This document shows, piece by piece, positions 1 through 5,188 of a DNA stretch of 6,353 nt. Position numbers and translations under genes: made by a program. The notes beneath the pieces were generated by a model. The model saw only the letters and a list, made by a program, of their open reading frames with translations. It did not search any database and was not told the DNA's origin. Source of the DNA: an uncultured Collinsella sp. (GTDB lineage: Bacteria > Actinomycetota > Coriobacteriia > Coriobacteriales > Coriobacteriaceae). Position 1 is the first letter of the stretch. Each line of letters starts with the position of its first letter. Location: NCBI GenBank assembly GCA_900556605.1, contig USPC01000022.1, positions 1-6,353 of the forward strand, in the 5' to 3' direction.

Positions 1-52
1 GTCGTTGGGGACGTTCTTGTTTGACTAGTCGTTTAAGAACGTCCCCAACGAC
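1..52. repeat. Perfect 18-bp palindrome at the window edge
   Basis: Bases 1-18 (GTCGTTGGGGACGTTCTT) are the exact reverse complement of bases 35-52. The 16-nt centre is GTTT, the self-complementary octamer GACTAGTC (23-30), then GTTT again. A second pairing is possible: CTAGTCGTT at 25-33 is the exact reverse complement of 47-55. This suggests the window opens inside a larger or tandem repeat unit. There is no T-tract typical of a terminator on either side. The window starts exactly at the outer edge of the arm, which fits an assembly break at a repeated sequence (inference). It is probably a dispersed intergenic palindrome of the REP type; no coding content is seen. Confidence 0.75.
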
Positions 53-92
53 TAGGTCCATAGAAACGCCGCATTACCGTCGCCAACAGCGA

Positions 93-190
93 AAACGTCC
101 CTAAGCGAGCAAGGTGACGTGAAAAAGGAGGGAAGCGTACTTTGGTACGCGACCGACGATTGAACGTCAGATTGCCGCTTAGGGGCGTTT
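93..190. repeat. Nested imperfect inverted repeat, about 98 bp
   Basis: Three successive arm pairs stack on a common axis. Bases 93-107 pair with 176-190 (15 pairs, one of them G-T). Bases 109-112 pair with 172-175. Bases 115-120 pair with 164-169. Inside them is a 6-bp hairpin, GCGTAC TTTG GTACGC (135-150). In all, about 25 arm pairs are interrupted only by one bulged base and a 2x2 mismatch. The pentamer CAGCG flanks the element on both sides (87-91 and 192-196), which could be a short target-site duplication or chance. No open reading frame of note lies inside. It could be a MITE or REP-like element, or a structured RNA transcribed downstream of ileS; the sequence alone does not decide. 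Confidence 0.6.
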
Positions 191-199
191 GCAGCGTCG

Positions 200-234
200 G
201 TAGGTTACGGCGTTCTACGAACGCCGTAACCTAC
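200..234 (-). terminator. 16-bp perfect hairpin overlapping the ileS stop codon
   Basis: GTAGGTTACGGCGTTC (200-215) is exactly complementary to 219-234 around a 3-nt loop. The right arm contains the TAG stop of ileS (231-233) and the last base of its final Leu codon, so the stem begins inside the gene. On the minus strand the stem is followed by CGACGCTGC with no U-run, so it is not a classical intrinsic terminator. It could stall RNA polymerase, protect the 3' end of the message, or be a dispersed palindrome that inserted at the stop. A terminator role is inferred from position only. Confidence 0.45.
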
Positions 235-3032
235 AGCGCATCAGCGCAGCGCTTACAGATATGCGCGTGGCCGTTGTACTCGCCGACGGTGGTGCGATAG
301 TTCCAACAACGGTCGCAGCACTCGCCCTCAGCAGCCTCAATAGCAACGGAAAGCTCCTCGCCCTGGGTAAGCTCAACATCGGAGACGATGTAGAACTCGG
401 CCAGGTCGACCGCCTTGTCGCCGGTCAGCAGCGCGTACATCTCGGCGGGAACGACCGCCTTGACGCGGACCTGCTGGCTCTTGGTGAAGGTGCCGGCAGA
501 ACGGGCATCCTCAAGGGCCTTGGTCACGGCGCTACGGAGCTCGAGTGAAGCCTCGAGCACGCCCTCGAACTCATTGGCCTCGTCGACCGTGATGGGCGAC
601 TTGTACCAATCGAGCAGCGCGGCGTACTTCTGATGATCGACGCAGCCGGCGGGCGCATAGGCCATGGCCTCATCGACGGTGTAGGACAGGATCGGCTGCA
701 GATCACGCATGAGCATCGAGAAGAGCTCGGCGAGCACGGTCTGGGCGCTGCGGCGCTCGAGCGAGCCGGGCTTATCGCAGTACAAACGGTCCTTCAGGGC
801 GTCGAGGTACACGTTGGAAAGCTCGGTAACAACAAAGTCGTAGAGCGCACGGTAGGCACGCGGGAACTCATAGCAAGAGTAGGCGTCGTCGACCTCGGCC
901 TGGACCTGGGTCAGACGGGCAACCATGAGCTTGTCGAGCGGCAGCAGGTCGGCAAAGGCGACGCCGTCGGTCTCGGGCACAAACTGGCCTTCGAGCTCGG
1001 AGAGCAGGAAGCGCAGCGTGTTGCGGAAACGACGGTAGGCATCGGACGTACGAGCGAGAATCTCGTGGTCGATAGAGACGTCGGAGCTGGTATCGACCGA
1101 GGCGACCCACAGGCGGATGATGTCAGCGCCCATCTCGTCACAGACCTTGTTGGGGTCGATGACGTTGCCGAGCGACTTGGACATCTTGCGGCCCTGGCCG
1201 TCGAGCGTGAAGCCCTGCGAGACGACAGCCTTGTACGGAGCGTGGCCGTTGGCACCCACCGAGGTGAGCAGCGAGCTCTGGAACCAACCACGATGCTGGT
1301 CGGAGCCCTCGAGGTACACGTCCGCCGGGTACTCCAGCTCGGGGCGGTACTCGCAGACGGCCTTCCAAGACACGCCGGAGTCCCACCACACGTCGAGGAT
1401 GTCCTTATCGGCCTTGAGGTGATGGCCACCGCACTTGGGGCAGACGCAGGCCTCGCCTAAGTAGCTCTCGGGGGCATCGGTGAACCAGGCGTCGGAGCCC
1501 TTCTCGTGGAAGAGCTTGATGACGGCGTCTAGCGTGGCATCGTTCATGACCTTCTCGCCGCAGTCGGCGCAGGTGTAGCTGGGGATAGGCACGCCCCAGT
1601 TGCGCTGACGGCTGATGCACCAGTCGGGACGCTGCTCGACCATGGCACCGATGCGGTTGGCCGCGTGGGCCGGATACCACTTGACGTTCTCGCGGACCTC
1701 TTTGCCAGCCTGCTCGCGCAAACCGGTCTTGTCCATCGAGACAAACCACTGGTCAGTAGCACGGAAGAGCACCGGGTGCTTGCAGCGCCAGCAGTGCGGA
1801 TAGCTGTGCGCGATCTTCTTCTCGAGAACCAGGGTGCCGCGCTCGCGCAGGAACTCGATGATATGCGGGTTGGCCTCATCGGTATCCATACCGCTGAAGG
1901 GACCACCGGTGCCAAACTCCTCGCCGGTGTAGAACTTGCCGTCGTCATCGACCGGCATGCAGATGTCGGTGATGCCCTCCTTGAGGCAGGCGAAGTAGTC
2001 GTCGACGCCGTGGCCAGGCGAGTTGTGGACGATACCGGTACCGTCGTCGACACCGACGTAATCGGCCAGCAGCGCCACGCCCTCAACACCGTCAAAGATC
2101 GGCTGCTTGTAGTGGATGTGGTGGAAGGTCTCAGCGGGAACCACATAGGGCTTGCCGGCGACCATAACCGGGGTGTACTCCCAGCCAAACTCCTCGCAGC
2201 ACTTGGGAGCCAGGTCCTCGAGCATGACCTCGGCACGGCCATCGTGCTCAACGGCGACATAGGCGGCGCCGGGCTTAAGGGAAACGGCCTGGTCAGAGGG
2301 GATGGTCCACGGCGTGGTCGTCCAGATGATAAAGTCGACCGAGCCGTCGAAGTTCTCGAGGCCGGCGGGCTTGGAGGTCATCTCAAAGCGCACGAAGATG
2401 GAGGGGCTCGTCTCGTCGGAGTACTCAATCTCGGCCTCGGCCAGCGCGGTGTGGCAGTGCTTGCACCAGTGAACCGGCTTGTGGCCGCGATAGATCATGC
2501 CCTTATCGAACATGGCCTTGAAGACCTCGATGTCGGCGGCATCGTGCTGGTGATAGAGCGTCAGATAGGGGTTATCCCAGTCGCCGAGCACGCCCAGACG
2601 ACGGAAACCGGCCTTCTGCAGCTCGATGTTCTCGACAGCGAACTCGTTGCAGAGCTCACGAATCTTGGCCGTGGGGGTCTGGTTGAACTTCTCGGTGCCG
2701 AGCTTCTCCTCGACCTTGTGCTCGATCGGCTGACCATGGCAGTCCCAACCGGGGACATAGGGAACCTCATAGCCCTGCATCATCCAGTAGCGGTTGATCA
2801 TGTCCTTGGAGATCTTGTTCATGGCGTGGCCGATGTGGATCGGGCCGTTGGCGTACGGAGGACCGTCGTGCAGCACGAACTTCTTGTGACCCTCGTTCTT
2901 CTTCAGAACCTGCTCGTAGACCTTGTTGTCCTGCCAGTCCTTGAGTCGCTTGGGCTCGGACTTGGAAAGACCGGCACGCATGGGAAAACCGGTCTTGGGC
3001 AGATTCATCGTCTGCTTGTACTCGTTTGCCAC
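231..3032 (-). CDS. ileS: Isoleucyl-tRNA synthetase (EC 6.1.1.5)
   Basis: Cytoplasmic class I aminoacyl-tRNA synthetase that activates isoleucine with ATP and loads it on tRNA-Ile. Its CP1 domain hydrolyses mischarged Val-tRNA-Ile. The product is 933 aa, the usual length for bacterial IleRS. Visible landmarks are the N-terminal LPKTGFPMR signature (11-19), HIGH at 66-69, the editing-domain WTTTPWT at 237-243 and GTGIVHNSPGHGVDDY at 331-346, SRQRNWG at 474-480, KMSKS at 616-620, and a C-terminal four-Cys zinc finger (C906, C909, C926, C929). Extra CxxC pairs occur at 190-193, 488-491 and 531-534. An in-frame ATG at 3116 was rejected because the extra codons lie in the T-box terminator. The GTG at 3032 has a strong Shine-Dalgarno sequence and begins the family's usual N-terminus. 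Expression is controlled by the T-box leader upstream. The Asp at 247, where E. coli has the editing-site Asn, is a mild deviation. No frameshift is seen. Confidence 0.97.
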   Translation of the reverse strand: MANEYKQTMNLPKTGFPMRAGLSKSEPKRLKDWQDNKVYEQVLKKNEGHKKFVLHDGPPYANGPIHIGHAMNKISKDMINRYWMMQGYEVPYVPGWDCHGQPIEHKVEEKLGTEKFNQTPTAKIRELCNEFAVENIELQKAGFRRLGVLGDWDNPYLTLYHQHDAADIEVFKAMFDKGMIYRGHKPVHWCKHCHTALAEAEIEYSDETSPSIFVRFEMTSKPAGLENFDGSVDFIIWTTTPWTIPSDQAVSLKPGAAYVAVEHDGRAEVMLEDLAPKCCEEFGWEYTPVMVAGKPYVVPAETFHHIHYKQPIFDGVEGVALLADYVGVDDGTGIVHNSPGHGVDDYFACLKEGITDICMPVDDDGKFYTGEEFGTGGPFSGMDTDEANPHIIEFLRERGTLVLEKKIAHSYPHCWRCKHPVLFRATDQWFVSMDKTGLREQAGKEVRENVKWYPAHAANRIGAMVEQRPDWCISRQRNWGVPIPSYTCADCGEKVMNDATLDAVIKLFHEKGSDAWFTDAPESYLGEACVCPKCGGHHLKADKDILDVWWDSGVSWKAVCEYRPELEYPADVYLEGSDQHRGWFQSSLLTSVGANGHAPYKAVVSQGFTLDGQGRKMSKSLGNVIDPNKVCDEMGADIIRLWVASVDTSSDVSIDHEILARTSDAYRRFRNTLRFLLSELEGQFVPETDGVAFADLLPLDKLMVARLTQVQAEVDDAYSCYEFPRAYRALYDFVVTELSNVYLDALKDRLYCDKPGSLERRSAQTVLAELFSMLMRDLQPILSYTVDEAMAYAPAGCVDHQKYAALLDWYKSPITVDEANEFEGVLEASLELRSAVTKALEDARSAGTFTKSQQVRVKAVVPAEMYALLTGDKAVDLAEFYIVSDVELTQGEELSVAIEAAEGECCDRCWNYRTTVGEYNGHAHICKRCADAL

Positions 3033-3036
3033 GGTA

Positions 3037-3043
3037 CCCCTTT
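3037..3043 (-). promoter_or_regulatory. Ribosome binding site of ileS, fixes the GTG start
   Basis: The minus strand reads AAAGGGG, then TACC, then GTG at 3032-3030. This purine-rich Shine-Dalgarno site is the reason for choosing GTG over the upstream ATG. An ATG at 3046-3044 is out of frame with ileS. Confidence 0.7.
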
Positions 3044-3075
3044 CATGTCGTGGGCGCGCACGCCCTCTGGGCACC

Positions 3076-3113
3076 AAAAAAAGCGCCCGTCCCTGCAAGC
3101 TGGGACGAAGCGC
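3076..3113 (-). terminator. T-box-controlled intrinsic terminator of the ileS leader
   Basis: On the minus strand, GCGCTTCGTCCC (3113-3102) pairs with GGGACGGGCGC (3093-3083) around an 8-nt loop, with one G-T pair and one bulged T. A run of seven T follows (3082-3076). The stem's 5' strand shares bases 3102-3110 with the 3' strand of the antiterminator, so the two folds exclude each other. That is the logic of a transcriptional T-box. The terminator ends 43 bases before the ileS start. Confidence 0.9.
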
Positions 3114-3385
3114 CACAAAACGGGCTGTGCGCCCGCAAAAGCTCTTCGCTTAACCACCCAGCTTAGATGCCCTCGCCCGCGTCGCCGCGCGCTCGCATCC
3201 GTTACTCGGCTGGTCTGTATCGACGACCATCTCGGCGATGTCTACTAAGACGAACCTCGAGGCACGTCCGTTGGGACCGCAGCTCCGGGGTGATTTTCAT
3301 CGGTCGCATGCACGGGTTCTCAGCGCTCCCCGCTCTCTGTAGCATGCGAACGGCCGACTACTCGTCCCCATCAACGCTTATGCGG
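3076..3385 (-). promoter_or_regulatory. T-box riboswitch, Ile (AUC) specifier, transcriptional class
   Basis: This leader RNA senses uncharged tRNA-Ile and allows ileS transcription when isoleucine is short. Stem I, folded by eye on the minus strand: basal CCGCA/TGCGG (3385-3381 with 3281-3277), then GGGG/CCCC (3369-3366 with 3290-3287). Next is an internal loop with AGTA on the 5' side (3362-3359) and GAAAATCA on the 3' side (3298-3291). This matches the loop-E specifier loop, and the codon is ATC at 3294-3292 followed by A. Above it lie TCGG/CCGA, an 8-bp TCGCATGC/GCATGCGA helix and a CGGG/CCCG apical hairpin. The antiterminator is AAGCTGGG (3164-3157), a 7-nt bulge TGGTTAA (3156-3150), then GCGAAG (3149-3144). 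These pair with the contiguous 3110-3097. The bulge has the tRNA-binding UGGU but UAA in place of the usual ACC. The 3277-3165 linker probably holds Stem III (GATGC/GCATC). Confidence 0.92.
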
Positions 3386-3518
3386 AGTATGCTAGCACGT
3401 TCCGCGCCGGCGAAAAACCCTCAACACTGGTTTTATACGTTCGAAATTTCTCGCTATTTCAGCCCTTCTCTAGGAGCAAAATACCTGAAAGCACTCTATC
3501 GAACGAAAGAAGGTTGCT
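3386..3518. other. Divergent intergenic promoter region between ileS leader and dehydrogenase gene
   Basis: About 133 bases lie between the base of the ileS T-box and the start of the plus-strand dehydrogenase gene. They are more AT-rich than the genes around them, especially 3430-3480, as expected of a promoter region. No convincing -35/-10 pair was found for the plus-strand gene; TATACG (3434-3439) is a weak -10-like string. A short palindrome GAAATTTC sits near 3443. The plus-strand gene has a Shine-Dalgarno-like AAGAAGG (3507-3513), 5 bases before its ATG. Confidence 0.5.
3389..3397 (-). promoter_or_regulatory. Possible extended -10 element for ileS leader
   Basis: The minus strand reads TGCTAGCAT, which fits an extended -10 pattern (TGn followed by TAnnnT). 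Transcription would then start near 3383, essentially at the first base of T-box Stem I, where a leader should begin. The -35 region 17 bases upstream (TTTTTC) is poor. A rival TATAAA lies further upstream on the minus strand (3437-3432). The call rests mainly on position. Confidence 0.3.
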
Positions 3519-4601
3519 ATGCGCACGATTGGAATGAGCGACTACACCGTTGGCGAGGATTGCTTTGACGAGCTGCCCGGCGCGCTGGCCGAGTACGGCG
3601 CGAAGAAGGTCGCGATCATCGGTGGCAAGCGGGCACTGGCTGCAGCGCTGCCGGGCATCATGGCGGCACTTGAGGGTACCGATGTCGAGGTTCTGGAGAC
3701 GAGCGTCTATGGCACCAACAGCACGCGTGCCAATATCGCCAAGGTCGTAAACTCCCCTGCCTGCCAGGAAGCTGACGTGCTTATTGCATGCGGTGGCGGC
3801 AAGGCGCTCGACACCGTGAAGACCGCAGCTATCGAGCTCAAGAAGATCGTCTTTACCGTGCCTACAATATGCTCCAACTGCTCGGCCGCAACCGCCATTG
3901 CCGTCGTATACAACGACGACGGCTCGCTCGAGGGCTATTCGTACCCCAACCGACCGGCGCACATCTTCATCAACCCCAAGATCATCGCCGAAGCTCCGGC
4001 AGAGTACTTCTGGGCCGGCGTGGGCGATGCCCTGTCTAAGCAGCCCGAGGTCGAGTACGCCACGAGCGCCGGCAATTTGGAACACACGGCAGGCCTTGGC
4101 TTGGCACTCGCCCACACCTGTTCCGAGCCGCTGTTTACCTATGGCGTCCAGGGTCTTGAGGACGTGCGCCAGGACCTGTCGAGCGAGGCTGTCAAGCAGA
4201 TCGCGCTCGACATCGTGGTCAACACGGGCTATGTCTCGAACCTGACCAACCAGAACGATTACTACTACAACTCGAGCGTGGCGCACGCGTTCTACAACGC
4301 CACTTGCAGCATTCCGCGTGAGGGCACCTACCTGCACGGCGAGGTCGTGAGCCTGGGCGTGCTCGTGTTGTTCGCCTACACGGGCGACACCGAGAGCCTT
4401 AAGCGCTACGCTGCCTTTAACAAGCAGATGGGGCTGCCCGTGACGCTTGAGCAGGTCGGGCTTTCCGATTCCGATATCCCGGCCCTGTGCGAGTACGCGC
4501 ACGCCACCAACGAGTGGAAGCAGGGAAACCCCAAGCCTTTCACCGACGAAAAGTTCGCCGCCGCCATCAAGGCCGCCAACGCCTACGGCCACACCCTCTA
4601 G
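3519..4601 (+). CDS. Iron-containing alcohol dehydrogenase family protein, GldA-like
   Basis: A 360-aa cytosolic NAD(P)-dependent dehydrogenase of the iron-containing ADH / glycerol dehydrogenase fold. It shows an N-terminal Rossmann-like half with VAIIGGKRAL (31-40) and the nucleotide-binding CGGGKALDTVK (91-101), then a helical metal-binding half. The three metal ligands of GldA-type enzymes align as Asp170 (GVGDALSK), His256 (VAHAFYN) and His273 (YLHGEVVS), so the enzyme looks catalytically intact. The segment PTICSNCSAAT (115-125) replaces the PTIASTDAPTS of classical glycerol dehydrogenases. The Asp implicated in glycerol binding is therefore Cys121, and the substrate is probably not glycerol. 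The start has a Shine-Dalgarno sequence 5 bases upstream and leaves a full N-terminus. The gene is divergent from ileS, convergent with the DUF523 gene and followed by a strong terminator, so it is probably monocistronic. Family is confident; substrate is unknown. Confidence 0.9.
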   Translation: MRTIGMSDYTVGEDCFDELPGALAEYGAKKVAIIGGKRALAAALPGIMAALEGTDVEVLETSVYGTNSTRANIAKVVNSPACQEADVLIACGGGKALDTVKTAAIELKKIVFTVPTICSNCSAATAIAVVYNDDGSLEGYSYPNRPAHIFINPKIIAEAPAEYFWAGVGDALSKQPEVEYATSAGNLEHTAGLGLALAHTCSEPLFTYGVQGLEDVRQDLSSEAVKQIALDIVVNTGYVSNLTNQNDYYYNSSVAHAFYNATCSIPREGTYLHGEVVSLGVLVLFAYTGDTESLKRYAAFNKQMGLPVTLEQVGLSDSDIPALCEYAHATNEWKQGNPKPFTDEKFAAAIKAANAYGHTL

Positions 4602-4610
4602 CTCTAACCC

Positions 4611-4653
4611 AAAACCACCACAAAGGGGACAGGCACCTTTGTGGTGGTTTTTT
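4611..4653. terminator. Bidirectional terminator between convergent genes
   Basis: AAAACCACCACAAAGG (4611-4626) is exactly complementary to 4636-4651 around the 9-nt loop GGACAGGCA. On the plus strand it ends in TTTTTT (4648-4653), 9 bases after the dehydrogenase stop codon. On the minus strand it ends in TTTT, so it can serve both converging genes. The TAA stop of the minus-strand DUF523 gene (4654-4652) overlaps the T-tract. The loop motif GACAGGCAC recurs, with one change, in the ftsH terminator. Confidence 0.92.
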
Positions 4654-5107
4654 ATTGCTCAAGTATTTTGGGGTCGAACTCGCTGGCCGGAATGACGCGG
4701 TAGCCGTGACGCAGCAGCAGATCGACAAAAACGCCGTTGCCCGCGGTGAGCGTGCCACTAAAGGTGCCGTCGTAGATGCGACCCGCGCCGCACGAGGGAC
4801 TGCGGTCCTGCAGGATGCACGCGGCGATCTCAGACGGACCGCCCGCCTGCTCGCACATATCGAGCGCACGTTGAGCGCCCAGGCGAAACTCACAATCGAC
4901 CGAGGCGCCCTCGCAGGTACGGACCTCGCCGTTCACGATCTCGGACGGCTTGCGCGGCGTCGGAAGACCGCCAAAAACCTCGGGGCACACCAACAGGACC
5001 TCGGTTCCCGTGCGCTCGCAAGCCTCGACCAGCTCGCGAAGGTAGTTGTCGAGCCCGTTATACTTGCAGCTCTCGCCCATTAAACAGGCACTCACCACGA
5101 TCTTCAT
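4652..5107 (-). CDS. DUF523 family protein, TudS-type iron-sulfur desulfurase homologue
   Basis: A 151-aa soluble protein matching the short, single-domain DUF523 (PF04463) family. Conserved blocks are MKIVVSACLMGESCKYNG (1-18), LLVCPEVFGGLPTPRKPSEI (38-57), and RSPSCGAGRIYDGTFSG (102-118) followed by GNGVFV (123-128). The founding characterised member, TudS, removes sulfur from 2-thiouracil using a [4Fe-4S] cluster held by three Cys. The likely ligands here are Cys8, Cys41 and Cys106 (alignment by eye). Whether this protein acts on thiouracil is unknown. An upstream in-frame ATG at 5149 was rejected: it lies in the ftsH terminator, while ATG 5107 has GGGAGGG six bases upstream and gives the family's normal N-terminus. 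The gene is co-directional with ftsH but separated by a terminator, so expression needs read-through or a promoter I could not find. Confidence 0.88.
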   Translation of the reverse strand: MKIVVSACLMGESCKYNGLDNYLRELVEACERTGTEVLLVCPEVFGGLPTPRKPSEIVNGEVRTCEGASVDCEFRLGAQRALDMCEQAGGPSEIAACILQDRSPSCGAGRIYDGTFSGTLTAGNGVFVDLLLRHGYRVIPASEFDPKILEQ

Positions 5108-5113
5108 ACATAT

Positions 5114-5120
5114 CCCTCCC
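5114..5120 (-). promoter_or_regulatory. Ribosome binding site of the DUF523 gene
   Basis: The minus strand reads GGGAGGG, a 6-base spacer ATATGT, then ATG at 5107-5105. It is a near-ideal Shine-Dalgarno site and decides the start in favour of the MKIVVSACL N-terminus. Confidence 0.8.
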
Positions 5121-5124
5121 AAGC

Positions 5125-5162
5125 AAAACGCCCCATTTGAGATAGGCACTCAAATGGGGCGT
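5125..5162 (-). terminator. Intrinsic terminator of ftsH
   Basis: ACGCCCCATTTGAG (5128-5141) is exactly complementary to 5149-5162, a 14-bp stem with the 7-nt loop ATAGGCA. Read on the minus strand, the stem is followed by a short T-run (TTTTG, 5128-5124). It starts 26 bases after the ftsH stop. On the plus strand the flank is CGATATTT, a poorer tract, so it mainly serves the minus strand. Confidence 0.85.
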
Positions 5163-5188
5163 CGATATTTACTGACCCGAATGCAACG

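Noticed and set aside
128..190. Possible leaderless or TTG-started small ORF after GGAGGG
   Set aside because: There is no ATG or GTG at suitable spacing, and the region is better explained by its inverted repeats.
1..230. CRISPR array or attachment site
   Set aside because: The repeats are inverted and of different sequence, with no regular direct repeats, spacers, cas genes or integrase nearby.
633..1460. 275-codon plus-strand open frame opposite ileS
   Set aside because: Same antisense shadow effect; no domain, and it lies wholly inside a certain gene.
3033..3116. Upstream ATG extension of ileS (28 extra residues)
   Set aside because: The extension is Arg-rich, falls in the T-box terminator and lacks a Shine-Dalgarno site. 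The GTG at 3032 restores the family N-terminus.
1665..3248. 527-codon open frame on the plus strand opposite ileS
   Set aside because: It is an antisense shadow of GC-rich ileS codons. Its translation is low-complexity (L/V/G/D-rich) with no recognisable domain, and it runs through the T-box.
3167..3568. 133-codon plus-strand open frame across the ileS leader
   Set aside because: It overlaps the T-box structure on the other strand and enters the dehydrogenase gene out of frame; no recognisable domain.
3459..4592. 377-codon minus-strand open frame opposite the dehydrogenase
   Set aside because: It is the mirror of a gene with all family motifs, has no family resemblance of its own, and its composition is typical of an antisense frame.
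5108..5149. 14-residue N-terminal extension of the DUF523 protein
   Set aside because: It starts inside the ftsH terminator stem. The internal ATG has an ideal ribosome binding site and the canonical N-terminus.
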